DNA of 64,000 nucleotides, from assembly GCA_030248195.1 (NCBI GenBank), contig JASAND010010752.1, positions 1-64,000 of the forward strand, in the 5' to 3' direction. This document shows positions 31,356 to 42,030 of this stretch, piece after piece. Positions within the stretch are counted from its first letter, which is position 1; every line of letters begins with the position of its first letter. Below the pieces are notes generated by a model that was given only the letters and a program-made list of their open reading frames with translations, made no database searches and was not told the origin of the DNA. The DNA comes from Trissonchulus latispiculum (taxonomy: Eukaryota > Nematoda > Enoplea > Enoplida > Ironidae). Position numbers and translations under genes: made by a program.

Positions 31356-34300
31356 TGGTCCTTGCCTTGCCGTGGTGGAGCAGCTTACGGACCCCCTGGT
31401 CCCACCAAATGGTTCCTATTCGGGCTACCCCTCGGAGGCCCGCCCACCCGACCCAAGGTCCCTATTCCGGGACAGCCTTTACAGCCAAGCGTGTTTTTCC
31501 TAGCCGGGCGGGGTAAACCAGCCTACTTCGCCCGGCTGCTCCTGGAGGCTGGTGATGTTGAACCAAATCCTGGCCCCCGCTGGCCATGTGCAGTCTGTGG
31601 CCTACCGGTGACCCGGCAGACCTTCTCCATCCAGTGCGCTTCTTGCCGCCGCTGGGTCCATGAAGGGAAATGCAGTGGTATCACCCCCGGGAACTTCAGA
31701 AAAGGACTATCTGAACAATTCATCAGATCATTCTGCTGCAGTGGCTGTAGCAGACCTCCCACCCCTCCCTCAACCCAACCTCCCCCCGCCAACCCACCGC
31801 AACCGCCAAACCAACGCCCAATTCCCAGCCTGCTCTCGCCAAGCCAAGGTGACAACAGGCCAACCCGCCGCCCCACTCAGTCGTCCCCGGCTGGAACCCA
31901 CAGGAACTGTCTACGTCTGCTTCAGTGGAACGCTGGCGCATTGTCCCAGGCCAAAAGAATCTTCTTGACCAAGCTCCTGGAGGAACACGACACTGATGTG
32001 GCAGCCATCCAGGAGACTTGGCTCAAGCCTGGCGAAACATTAAATCTGGCAAATTACAACGAGGAACACTCTTACCGAAGAAGGGATAGAAGAGCTGCTG
32101 CCGCCGCAGCATCAACTCCGGTTGGCGGCGGAGTTGCCCTTCTAATCCGGAAAGGAATAGACTACTACAGAATGCCAGATCAACTAGTCCAGAACTGCGA
32201 CGAATCAACGGATGCACTAGCAATTCAAATCCTAGTCAACGGCAGCCTCATACCCATTTCCTCTGTCTACTGCCCGCCCATCATCCGGACCGCGGACGAC
32301 CACCGTGTGCGGAATTTCGATCCGTCCCTACTGCCAAACACCCGCAGCACCATCGTGATGGGCGATTTCAACGCCCACAGCCCCATGTGGGACAACTGGC
32401 AGCCACCGAATGAAACCGGTGACCTTTTGGAGGATTGGATTCTGCAAAACAGCCTGCTGGTTGCTAACAACGGCGAATCTACAAAAGCCGCATCCAACTC
32501 TGTCCCCGATATAACTATTGTCGGGCAGAAGTGGGACGGTGAACTGGACTGGAAAGTGTCCCCGGATACTGTGTCGGACCACCTGCCTATACTGATCTGC
32601 CTCCCTACAATCGTCAAACCTGGCGGAAGAGAGAGACCGGCCAGGTATAACTTTGGAAAAGCGGACTGGAACCGGTTCTGTCGGGTACTCGACGATCAGC
32701 TCTCCCTGACCTTGCCTGACCCGGAATCCGAAACGGCGCATTCCCTAATGCGCGCCATCACGAAGTCAATCACCGAAGCCGCCAGAACAGCTATTCCTAA
32801 ATTCCGCAGGAAGGAGGCTAAGGCCTGGTGGAATCCAGAACTGACTGCCCAGGCAAGGAAGTGCCGGGAGCTGCGGAAGGACGCCAGATCCAGCGATGAT
32901 GCTAAGCGGAGGTGGACAGAGGAAACAAAACGGCTCCGGGAAATGATGACCACTGCGAAAAGAGAAGAATGGAGAAACTATGCATCTGGCCTGAGCCTAA
33001 GATCGGACCCAGCTAAGGTCATGAGAACAATCAAAGCCATCGACGGGAAAGCCAATTGCCACTCCAGCGGAGCCATCAGGAAAGGGGACAAGCTTCTGTA
33101 CACGGACTATGCCAAGGCCTCTGCATTTGCTTCGGAATACGCATCTGTCAGCCGGCTGAAGGCCGGCAGGGACAACGTAATTCTGAAGAAACGCAACCGA
33201 GAGGAAATGCGAAGGCAATGCGACTGCACGCCTACTTCAGCAACTCTTTGCAGCCCTTTTGGCATGTCCGAACTCAGTGCCGCCATCAGCAACCTCAAAT
33301 TGAAGAAAGCCCCTGGTCCTGATGGAATCTGCAATGAAATGCTTAAGAAGGCAACCCCTGGGCTCAAAGATGCTCTTCTGAGACTCTGCAACAGGTCCTG
33401 GAAGTACGGTGAAATCCCCAGCTCCTGGAAACAAGCGATGATAATACCTATTCACAAAAGGGGCAAACCAGTGGACCAAACCAGCTCCTACCGCCCTATC
33501 AGCCTTACATCTGCAGTCTCCAAACTGATGGAGGCAATGGTGAAACGCAGACTCCAGTATTTCCTGGAGAGCAGAGGATTCTTCTCCCCAGCGCAAGCTG
33601 GATTCCGCCCGGGAGCTGCTACTGATGATCAGGTCCTAAGAGTGACACAGTCAGTAGTAGATGGATTCTCCCAACCAAAGAAGGCAAGAAGAACTGGACT
33701 GGTCCTCATCGATTTCGCCCGTGCTTTCGACACAGTGTGGAAACCTGGTCTCATTCAGAAGCTGCTCAGGTCCGGCCTACCCGTCTGTGCCGTGAAGTGG
33801 ATCCACCAATTCCTGTCTGATCGCAAAGCCTGTGTCCGTGTTGGATCCAAAAGAAGCCGATACAGAAACCTCCATCACGGGGTACCTCAAGGAAGCTGCC
33901 TCTCTCCACTCCTGTTCCTTGTGTTCATCAATGATATCCTGGACAGGATGCCGGAGGGAATTCAGGCTTCCTTATTTGCTGATGATCTTGCCCTGTGGTC
34001 GCAGGATGAAGAAGTGGCAAAAACAGAAGTCAACCTGCAGAAAGCCCTGGAGGTTCTGTATCGGTGGACAAGGAAATGGCACATGGCGGTCAATGTCAAC
34101 AAGTGTGAATCCATGATATTTACCACCCACAACGCCGAAGCCAGAAGACGCCTGGCGCTGCTCTACAATGGTGAGCCCATCCCTGGAAAAGAATCAGTCA
34201 CATTCCTGGGTGTAACGTTCGACCGGCTTCTCAACTTTGGCCCCCACGTTGCCCAGCTCAGGGCGAAGCTGGGATCCCGCACTCGAATCCTGTCTGCCCT

Positions 34301-35711
34301 TGCTGGAAGAGACTGGGGACTCAGCAAGGAAGACCTTCGTTCTGTCTACCTGACCTTTGTAAGGTCCGCCCTGGAATACTGTTCCGGAATCTGGGGCATT
34401 TCGGCTGCCCCAACTCACCTCCAGTCGGCTGAAAAGATCCAGAATAAGGCGTGTAGAATTATTTCTGGCTGCCATAGCTCGTCCCCTATCGAAGCTCTAC
34501 AGATGGAGGCCGGTGTCCAACCCTTCCAACTCAGATCCCAATACCTGGCCTCCAAAATGTACGAGAAGAGCCTGCGGCTACCTGAAGATAGCCTCCGGCG
34601 ATCAACAGTGGCTCGACCCAGCACCAGGCACAGAATCCTGAAAACCCAGCCTAGTTGGAGATCCAGAACCGCTGAAATTGTGGATGAAACTCCTCTGGCG
34701 GGGCGGTCACGCGAGCCAGTCAGCCTACTCCCACCATTTGCTCCCTGGCACCAGCAAGCAACTTTGGAAGCCGACACATCAATTGCTACCTCGTGCAGAA
34801 ATCTCTCCCCTCCTGAAAAGAGAACCATGGCACTGCAGAACCTCCGCAACCAACAGCCCGCTGACTACATCATATGGACTGACGGATCCGCTAAAAGCGG
34901 AACTGAACGAGGAGGCAGCGGCGTCTATGTTGTGGAAACCTTCACCGAGCGTAGAAGGCACCTCGCCTTCCCTGCTGGAATTGTCTGTTCCAGCTATAGA
35001 GCGGAGCTCATTGCCATCAAAAAGGCCCTAGACTGGGTCCTAAGATATGGAAAGCTGCACCGAACTAATTTGATCCGGATCTGTACGGATTCACTATCGG
35101 CGGTGCAGAAACTGTCTGGAGGACCTGCTCTGCCATGTACGTATCTGGAAACTGCCATCTGGAATCATCTAGATAGTCTTAACAGGAGAAACATAACGGC
35201 TAGCCTCATCTGGATTCCCAGTCACTGTGGAATTTCCGGAAATGAAATGGCCGACAGACTAGCGAGAAATGGAGGGAAGATGGTTCAAGACGAGGTTGCA
35301 ATTGATTATCCTACAGCGTCAGCCGTGCTCAGGCGGCACTTTACCCAAAAATGGCACAGTGGCATTTCCCATGACCGAACAAGGTCTATCTTTGGTGACA
35401 GAGGCCCTGTCCCACCGTCCAACGAAGCCGGGCTGTCAAGACGTGACAGAATCATCCTGTCCCAGCTGCGAACCGGAAAAAGCCTACTTTTAGCCCAATA
35501 TCGGAATGAAATCAACCCCACTGCATACCCCTCCGACCTGTGCCCAGACTGCTCCCAGGAGACCGAAACCTTAGACCACCTTATCCTCTCCTGCCCAGCT
35601 AAGGAGGCTGCGCGGAGGAGACATTTTGACTGTTCCCTTGGCTTGGCTGTCCTTTGGGAGGCCCCTTCGGGTGTTATGGGTTTCCTGAAGGGTACTGGGC
35701 GGTTAGACTAA
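31356..35711 (+). CDS. LINE B polyprotein: 2A, zinc finger, APE endonuclease, RT, RNase H
   Basis: About 1450 codons without a stop. Order: hydrophobic ARLLLEA and GDVEPNPGP (31551-31577); zinc finger WPCAVC, CASC, HEGKC, CCSGC; Pro-rich linker; endonuclease (LLQWNAGAL, IQETWLKPGE, GDFNAHSPMWDNW, VSDHLPILI); RT (YRPISLTSAVSKLME, LIDFARAFDTVW, HHGVPQGSCLSP, FADDLALW near 33976); RNase H (IWTDGSAKSG near 34873, SSYRAEL, CTDSLSAV, WIPSHCGISGNEMAD); C-terminal CPDC...H...C near 35540. All catalytic residues are present. No in-frame ATG exists in the element before the 2A; the open frame runs on upstream into A to a TTG at 31317. Initiation therefore is non-AUG, by frameshift from the CCAAATGG ATG, or the 5' end is altered. 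Confidence 0.85.
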   Translation, partial: WSLPCRGGAAYGPPGPTKWFLFGLPLGGPPTRPKVPIPGQPLQPSVFFLAGRGKPAYFARLLLEAGDVEPNPGPRWPCAVCGLPVTRQTFSIQCASCRRWVHEGKCSGITPGNFRKGLSEQFIRSFCCSGCSRPPTPPSTQPPPANPPQPPNQRPIPSLLSPSQGDNRPTRRPTQSSPAGTHRNCLRLLQWNAGALSQAKRIFLTKLLEEHDTDVAAIQETWLKPGETLNLANYNEEHSYRRRDRRAAAAAASTPVGGGVALLIRKGIDYYRMPDQLVQNCDESTDALAIQILVNGSLIPISSVYCPPIIRTADDHRVRNFDPSLLPNTRSTIVMGDFNAHSPMWDNWQPPNETGDLLEDWILQNSLLVANNGESTKAASNSVPDITIVGQKWDGELDWKVSPDTVSDHLPILICLPTIVKPGGRERPARYNFGKADWNRFCRVLDDQLSLTLPDPESETAHSLMRAITKSITEAARTAIPKFRRKEAKAWWNPELTAQARKCRELRKDARSSDDAKRRWTEETKRLREMMTTAKREEWRNYASGLSLRSDPAKVMRTIKAIDGKANCHSSGAIRKGDKLLYTDYAKASAFASEYASVSRLKAGRDNVILKKRNREEMRRQCDCTPTSATLCSPFGMSELSAAISNLKLKKAPGPDGICNEMLKKATPGLKDALLRLCNRSWKYGEIPSSWKQAMIIPIHKRGKPVDQTSSYRPISLTSAVSKLMEAMVKRRLQYFLESRGFFSPAQAGFRPGAATDDQVLRVTQSVVDGFSQPKKARRTGLVLIDFARAFDTVWKPGLIQKLLRSGLPVCAVKWIHQFLSDRKACVRVGSKRSRYRNLHHGVPQGSCLSPLLFLVFINDILDRMPEGIQASLFADDLALWSQDEEVAKTEVNLQKALEVLYRWTRKWHMAVNVNKCESMIFTTHNAEARRRLALLYNGEPIPGKESVTFLGVTFDRLLNFGPHVAQLRAKLGSRTRILSALAGRDWGLSKEDLRSVYLTFVRSALEYCSGIWGISAAPTHLQSAEKIQNKACRIISGCHSSSPIEALQMEAGVQPFQLRSQYLASKMYEKSLRLPEDSLRRSTVARPSTRHRILKTQPSWRSRTAEIVDETPLAGRSREPVSLLPPFAPWHQQATLEADTSIATSCRNLSPPEKRTMALQNLRNQQPADYIIWTDGSAKSGTERGGSGVYVVETFTERRRHLAFPAGIVCSSYRAELIAIKKALDWVLRYGKLHRTNLIRICTDSLSAVQKLSGGPALPCTYLETAIWNHLDSLNRRNITASLIWIPSHCGISGNEMADRLARNGGKMVQDEVAIDYPTASAVLRRHFTQKWHSGISHDRTRSIFGDRGPVPPSNEAGLSRRDRIILSQLRTGKSLLLAQYRNEINPTAYPSDLCPDCSQETETLDHLILSCPAKEAARRRHFDCSLGLAVLWEAPSGVMGFLKGTGRLD

Positions 35712-35765
35712 CTGCTCAGCTGTATGGATCCGCTCCGCCTGGCCCTAATGATCATGACAATGCCC
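31356..35765 (+). mobile_element. Ingi-like LINE B (nested in A), intact frame
   Basis: Its 5' end resembles those of A and D (CCTTGCCGTGGTGGAGCAGCTT). It has a single long frame, a short 3' region and an irregular ATGATCATGAC tail. Only a short candidate duplication CAATG is seen at the edges, and about 320 bases of A are missing at the insertion point, so the insertion may have deleted target sequence. It is the youngest-looking LINE here. Confidence 0.75.
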
Positions 35766-37393
35766 AAAAGTCAGAATGCAGTGTCTTTACAACCTGTAAT
35801 AAGGAGGCCAATTTCAGACCACAACTCCTCATAAATGGTCAACATATCCCGTATTCTGCAAACCCAGTATTTCTGGGCGTCACCTTTGACCGCCTGCTAA
35901 ATTTTGGCTCCCACATCTCCAAACTCAAATCGAAAACATGCCATCGTATCAAAACCCTCTCTGCAGTAGCCAGCACAAGATGGGGCTGTGCTAAGGAAGA
36001 TTTGCGACTACTATATCTGACATTCATTCGCTCAGCAATCGACTACTGCGGAGGGGCATGGATGCCGTGTGCGGCAAGAACGCACTTGGCCACTCTGGAT
36101 AAAATCCAGAATATGGCTGCTCGGACCATAACAGGCTGCCTCCGGGCAGCACCTATCGAAATTCTGCAGTTGGAAGCCAATCTTATTCCACTCTCCCTGC
36201 GCTCCAGAGAGCTGTCAGCCCTATCCTACGAACGATCTCTCCGCCTGCCGGACGGCAACCCCAGAAAGGAAATTTGTCAGAAGCCCAGGCACTGCACTAG
36301 GTATCTAAAATCACAATGTTCTTGGAGAGAAGCAGCGGCTCAGGCTACCAACGACTTCGGGCTTGCAGAATTTTCACGGGAACCTCTCATTTCCATGGAT
36401 ACGGTTGACCCGGCAGATCGGCACACTGCCCTCAAAGCACACCCCAATCTGATTGCCAGAACCTCTAGACTAGACCCACCAGAAGCCCGCAGACGAGCCG
36501 CTGAGGAAACTCTTCGCCAGTTACCAGAGGCGGCAGCCACCATATGGACCGACGGAGCTGCCCGGGAGGGAACCCGGGATGGCGGAAGTGGGGTCTATAT
36601 AATCTTTGCTGATGGCTCCCCCTCTGTCGAAATCAGCGTCCCCGCTGGAAAGGTATGTTCCAGCTTCCGGGCGGAACTTATGGCTGTGGCCACTGGTCTC
36701 CAGTGGCTGTCTGAAAATTCCCACCGGTTCCCACCCAACTGCTCCATCCGCCTCTGCACTGATTCCCAATCGGTGGTAAGGCTCCTAAAAAGCGGCCTCA
36801 GAGGTTCTTTCAGCGAAACGTTGTCCAGAGTTTGGTCGCTTCTCAGACGCCTAACCGATCTGGACCTGGTAATTCAATGGGTTCCAGGTCACGCTGGCAT
36901 TGAGGGGAACGAGGCCGCGGATAAGTTGGCCTCTGTGGGCTCCTCACTCCCTCAGGAGGCCGTTCCCTTGGACCTACCCACTGCTAAGGCGACAATTCGC
37001 AGGCAATCTAAATCTTGCTGGTTTAACTCTATCTCACACCCACGAGCATTGGCAATTTATGGGTATCGTGGGCCAGTTCCTGAATCCAATGAGATTGGAC
37101 TAAGCCGAGAGGACAGGGTCCTCTTGAGTCAACTCCGCAGCGGGAAATCCTGGATGCTGGCGTCCTACCGGCACGCTGTGGACCCTGGTAACTTCCCCTC
37201 TCCGAACTGTACTTATTGCCACTCTGATTCCCCAGAAACGGTGGAACACCTTCTGATTGAATGCCCTGCCTCCACCCGGACCCGGGTATCCATCCTTGGC
37301 CCTTCACCGTACCTGTCCTGTCTCCGCGATTGTCCAGAGGCTGTCCTTCGCTTCCTGGGTAATAGTGGGCGCCTGGGTGCCCACCGAGTATAG
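35766..37393 (+). pseudogene. LINE A: thumb, RNase H, C-terminal CCHC
   Basis: Resumes after LINE B at NAQKSECSVFTT, which corresponds to NASKCEASFFTT in D. Then VFLGVTFDRLLNFG, IRSAIDYCGGAW and QNMAARTITGCLRA. RNase H motifs: TIWTDGAAREG, SSFRAELMAV, LCTDSQSVVRLL, WVPGHAGIEGNEAADKLA. The C-terminus has CTYCHSDSPETVEHLLIEC, and a stop before the (GAC)n tail. The RNase H frame is undamaged. Confidence 0.85.
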
Positions 37394-37470
37394 GACCCCC
37401 TGATCGACCACCGAAGACGACGACGACGACGACGACGAGGCCTACTCGTTTGGCTGCAGCAGAGACAGAG

Positions 37471-37845
37471 TCAAAACAGTCGTTGAAGCTTGTCCTCAGA
37501 TTCGGCAAGGACAGCTATATCGTCAGCATAGTCAAGATCTGCGATTTCAGATCCATGAATAAAGGTGAGATCCTGCCCCGCCTCCGCCAATGCTGTGCGC
37601 ATTACCCAGTCTACCAGACAGTTAAATAGTAGTGGGGAGAGCGGGGCGCCTTGGCGAATTCCGGTTCTCACTGAGAAACTGTCAGACTGCAGACCACACG
37701 CACGCACACGTGCAGATGTGTTACCATACATCATTTTCACCAGTCTCACCAGTTTAGTTGGGACACCATCCGCATCCAAGATGGATAAAAGGCCCGATCG
37801 GTCACTTGAATCAAATGCAGACTTGAAGTCAATGATACCAATCAA
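37471..37845 (-). pseudogene. LINE C: RT palm
   Basis: Contains IDFKSAFDS (first catalytic Asp), RTGIRQGAPLSPLLFN and DYADDIAVLAE (catalytic Asp pair). The frame continues from the part ending near 37842 after a one-base shift. It stops at the junction with LINE A (target copy at 37437-37449) and resumes at 29314 going down. Confidence 0.8.
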
Positions 37846-39722
37846 GTGGGCTTTTCGTATTCGTAGCGTGACTCCAGAATTCGACGCAAGGAGAATATTT
37901 GGTCCACACAGCTACGGCCAGGCCGAAAGCCGGCTTGGTTTTCTCGAAGCACCTGTTCATAGGCTCTGCCCAACCGTCGAAGGATTACAAACTCCAACAC
38001 TTTGTATGCAGAACACAACAGAGAGATTCCACGATAATTGGTGCAGTCAGACCTGGAGCCTTTTTTTTGTGCAGAGGAATTACGATTGACGTATTTCACT
38101 CACCAGGCAGCTCTTCCTTTTCCCAGATCATCAGGATGAGTTGATGGAGACTGCGAATAACCGCTGCACCTCCGGCAGACAGCAGTTCCGCTGGTATAGC
38201 ATCCGGTCCAGCAGCTTTTCTGATCTTCAAGCACCTGACGGCATCTTCGACTTCATGCAGAGATGGTGGGTCGCTATAACAGGTTAAGAAACCAAGAAAT
38301 GGTAGTTCTTCGGATGATAACGGGTTTGCCGGTGGATCACAGTTTAGGAGACTGTCGAAATGCTCCTTCCACCGACAGATCTTAGACTGGTTGGCCGAGA
38401 GGGGGTTCCCTTGCTGGTCATTTAGAATTTCACTTGGCTTAGATCTAGGCAGGCCGAATTTCTTCATCAGCTTGAAGACGCTGTACCACTTTCCGCAGTT
38501 GAGGGAATTTTTGATTTCGGCAGCAATAGATCTCCAGTAATTATTTCGATCTCTCCTGACATTATTTTTAATCAGCCTGTTGAGACGCCGGTGCTCAGCA
38601 CTCACAATTCTGGTCCGATGCGGAAATCGAACGCTGCGTTCTTCGACCAGGTCTAAAGTATCCCGCTGCAAAACAACGTCCTGCTCTCTGTTAACAGAAC
38701 CGAGTACACGGTCTGCAACACCTCTAACGTTCTCAGACAACACAGTCCACTCTTGGTCAATATCACGAGTCGGATCTTCCCAGTTGGCGAGGCTCGGCAG
38801 TTCATTAACATACTGGTTTCGGGTGTCAGGATCAGCAAGCCTGGCTACGGCATAGGATTTCGGTCTCCTGCTGGCCTGTGCACTAAGCCTGAGTTTGACC
38901 GCACATTTGACCAGTGCGTGATCTGATTGGAAGTCCGCTCCCCAATACGAACGACAGTTCAGTGCTGATCCCCTCCACCGGCTCCGACATATCACGAAAT
39001 CTATTTGGTTTAACGTCTTTCCATTCGGGGACACCCAGGTAGCCAGATGTTTCGGGCGATGCCTGAAGTTGGTAGATAGAGTAAACAGGTCAAATCGGGC
39101 CAAAAGTCCCATAAGACGATCACCGTTTTCAGTTCTACGACCAGTGGCAAATCTACCCACATACCGACGTTCAGCCGGATCAGCAGGGCCAAGCTGGGCG
39201 TTAAAGTCGCCAGGGGGGGGGGGGGGGGTAATTAGGGGAAAGAGAAGGGGGGGGGGGCATTACAAGCAGATAATCGCGTTTCGGCACAGAGGATAGCAGG
39301 GTGTACAGTTCCTGATAGAATGCATCCTTCACTGCCGGATCACTGGCTTCGGTTGGAGCATATACAGAGATAACTGAGGTGTTAAATGGCTGGGTGCACA
39401 GTCTGATGTAGGCCAGTCTGTTAGAGACAGGCCTCCACTCTAGAACAGACTTCGAAGTTCGAGGGGACAAACAGAATCCAACCCCGCCGTAAGCGTCAGT
39501 GCCACCAGAGTGATACAGGACGGAGTGCGACCACGATGGTGCATCAACGGCGCTGCAGCAGGGGATAGGTACGTGTCTAGTGCCGCTACCAGAGATTCTG
39601 AGTTCCGACAAGCTCGCCAGCTCAACACCATAACGGCACAAGGACCGAGCAGCCAGACTCTGGGCGTCAGCGTCTAAAAGGCTAAGTACGTTCCAGGCAA
39701 GATTCAGTAGAGGCAACACCAT
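37842..39722 (-). pseudogene. LINE C: APE endonuclease and N-terminal RT part
   Basis: Read on the minus strand: AWNVLSLLD starts the endonuclease (GTWNV-like), then YAPTEASDP and LLV just before a small G-rich insertion at about 39213-39261. GDFNAQLGPAD-like sequence resumes after it. NQIDFVIC and SDHALVKC follow, then a linker and the RT fingers with KAAGPDAIPAELL, YRGISLL and AGFRPGRSCVDQIF. At least two frame changes are visible, near 39200 and 38097. The endonuclease would nick host DNA for target-primed reverse transcription. Confidence 0.75.
39213..39261. repeat. Tiny G-run insertion in LINE C endonuclease
   Basis: About 45 bases of two G runs around TAATTAGGGGAAAGAGAA, placed between LLVM and GDFNAQ codons of LINE C. 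It looks like a collapsed G-rich element made almost only of its ends. Confidence 0.6.
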
Positions 39723-39942
39723 AGTAAAATAGAATTAATAATAAATAGCAGTCGTGATAGCATATGATCATAAAATTCCAAGGGATTCCTTCTTTGGATA
39801 TTACTGGCTGAATTTTTTACGTGGGCTCGCCACACCCACAACCATCCGAATCTGAAACACTGAATCAAATGAGTTAAAACTACCAAAGAAGATTAATTAA
39901 ATTAAAAAATTAAATTTACCAAATTAAAAAAAGACCAAATAT

Positions 39943-40977
39943 AGGGTAACTGGTACTCATTTTTTAGTGCGAAACACGTATATATTATAATAGTATAATA
40001 CACAGATTTCGCGCCGAAGGCTTAAATTTTTTTTAAGTTTTTTTGAAAATTTTTTGAAAAACAGGAGTTTACACACGTGGCAGGGAAAAATTCCTGGGGG
40101 GCAACACAATTTCGGGGGGGGGGGAATTCGCTGGCTACGCGCCTGGCCGCTACGGGGGGGGGAGGTGAAGGGTCGCCAAATTTGTCGTTTTTGCTGGGGG
40201 GACCATAGGTGGAACTGGGAGGATTGGGGGCATAACTGTACCAGGCCTGGGTTTTTTTTGTGCCACAAACTGCGAAATTACGCAATTTTTTTCTGAAATA
40301 CGCAAAAAATTTTGGGCCGTTGCGCCACAGTACGCAAAAATTTTTGAGCCAAAACATGTCGTAAACAAGATAGTTAGCGAAAAAGTTTTTCAGAAGTCAT
40401 TTCTTGCGAAAACACACTCACAGTTCCGAAGTCCAATTTTCAACAAATTCCTGCTGATAAATGTTTCATATATATATATATATAATTATTCACGCACTTT
40501 CGCGCTAAGAATTGCGTAAAATTTTCTAAGGCTCCTCTCTGGCGTGGCAAAACGATAAATTAACCATTTAAAATGGTTTAAAACGTTAAATACAGTATCA
40601 AATAACGCAAAAATCGGTTTTTTGAGCGAAAACAGGCGTGGCGCAATTTTTTTCCAAATTACGCAAAAAATTTTGGGGCACTGCGTCACGGACCGCAAAA
40701 AGTTCGGACGAAAAAAAAACACAGTAGGCTACAGTTTTGCCCCCTGTGGAGACCCCCCACGGCCCCACGAGAAGGCCAGACCCCCACCCTGGCTCTTTCC
40801 TAGGCAAAAATGTCTGGGGGGCGACCCAAGTCTGGGGGGGAACGGATTTCTGGGGCGGATTTGCAAAAAATCGAAAAATGTTTGCTAAAATTTGAGAAAA
40901 TTTTTGGAAAATGAAGGTAAAATTTGCTAAAATTTTGGATTTCTCAAAAAAAGATTGCCGGATTTTTGGGTCGAGCG
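39943..40977. repeat. G-rich and hAT-like element remnants
   Basis: No gene. 40008-40135 is a partial element ending CTGGCTACGCGCCTG (same terminus as 21402-21660) with a degenerate GCC-GAA-GGC stem at 40013-40021. About 40248-40730 is another element with T-run/A-run ends and repeated AATTACGCAAAAAATTTTGG words at both sides. 40740-40870 is G/C-rich. Confidence 0.6.
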
Positions 40978-41691
40978 CACGGTTTTTTTGGGCAAAATTG
41001 GGGGCATTTGCCCATTCGGCCAAAAGTTTGCCCACTCAAATTAAACTTTGTCCAGCAGTTTGCCCACTGAAAAATTGGACCACAGAGGTAAAAGAAATGA
41101 ACATTTCTATTACGGTTTTATTGCTAATTTTCAAAAAATCTTCAATTTTTTCTGGGGGGCTGCCGCCCCCCACGCAGGGGTTCCTGTGTCACGACTAAAT
41201 TGTAATTTGATTGACTTTACTTCACTTCACTTATTGTCTATTTCTAAATATATATGTCTCCTCGAAATGTTGCAATATTTTTAATATCAGATCTTTCGCA
41301 ATTCAAGCTTATTTATATTAAGTATATATTTACGTAGAAAAATGCAACTGCAGGAAATCGAAACTCTGACTCAAAACATGTGCAAAAATATCAAAATTTG
41401 AAAAATTCGTTCACCTTCTGGGACCCCTGCTGTTGTTTTATTATGTTTTAATACGTATAAGAAACCTGTGTTGTATAAAAACTAAGTTGGTTTAAGACAC
41501 AACTTAAGAAAACGACAGGAAATTCGATGATACGGAATAAAACGCGTTAGTAATTAATGCAAAGTTAAAATTAAGGTTAAAAATCGCTTAGCAAAACATT
41601 TTGTAATTTTGCCCACCGATCTCTTAATTTGCCCACTCAATCCTAAGTTTGCCCACTAAAATGCCCACTGGCCGTTTTGAAAAAAACCCTG
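40978..41691. mobile_element. hAT-like MITE with TTTGCCCACT subterminal repeats
   Basis: Ends CACGGTTTTTTTGGGC and GAAAAAAACCCTG; flanking octamers GTCGAGCG and GTCGGGCC agree at 6 of 8. TTTGCCCACT-like words occur about four times near each end in the same orientation, an arrangement seen in transposase-binding subterminal regions. No ORF of note. Confidence 0.65.
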
Positions 41692-42030
41692 GTCGGGCCC
41701 CCCCCCTTCAAAAAATCCTGGCGCCGCTACTGCCTCAGAAAGGTCGAAAAATGGCCAAAAAAGGCAAAATTTTCTGTAATTTAGCCCTTTTTCATCAAAA
41801 TATGGCCTGTTCTTAACGTTTTAAGCGATTTTGCGCCGTTTTAAAGCAATTTTAGGTCAAAATTTTAGGAAACTTTTTCAAAAAATGACCATTTTTTGAC
41901 CAAATTCAGCTAAATTTTTGGGTTCAAAAATTGGGGGAGTTCAGGTCGGGGGGGGGGTAGTCAAAAGTTGGGGAGGGTAAGTAAAAAATCGGTGTGGGGT
42001 AAATTTGGCCGAAAATTTTGGTGGGGATAC

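Larger units (their letters stand above)
29315..37436 (+). mobile_element. Ingi-like LINE A with 2A peptide (nested in C, contains B)
   Basis: The 13-bp duplication GAGGCCTACTCGT is at 29302-29314 and 37437-37449. The 5' end shares CCGCTTTGCCGCAGTGGGGC with LINE D. A (GAC)n tail precedes the right duplication. A has two internal losses relative to D and B: the second half of the endonuclease (near 30313) and the RT core at the B insertion. It is dead. Confidence 0.85.
18027..39931 (-). mobile_element. RTE-type LINE C, expanded by nested insertions
   Basis: The 11-bp duplication AGACCAAATAT occurs at 18016-18026 and 39932-39942 and brackets a minus-strand LINE whose own sequence is only about 3.2 kb. 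The pieces run 39931-37437, 29314-28930, 28531-28304 and 18203-18027. The C-terminal coding sequence passes across insertion D: KDLHR at 28304-28316 continues after 18203 as LSGTYGRHWHDDW and ends in a stop. The 3' end ATAAGCAAGTAAG resembles that of LINE E (ATAAGTCAGTAAG). The RT has the YRGISLL and YADD style of the RTE clade. Confidence 0.8.

Noticed and set aside
31523..35521. Many long minus-strand and alternative frames across LINE B
   Set aside because: Shadows of the GC-rich LINE coding frame; the plus frame alone carries all endonuclease, RT and RNase H motifs in order.
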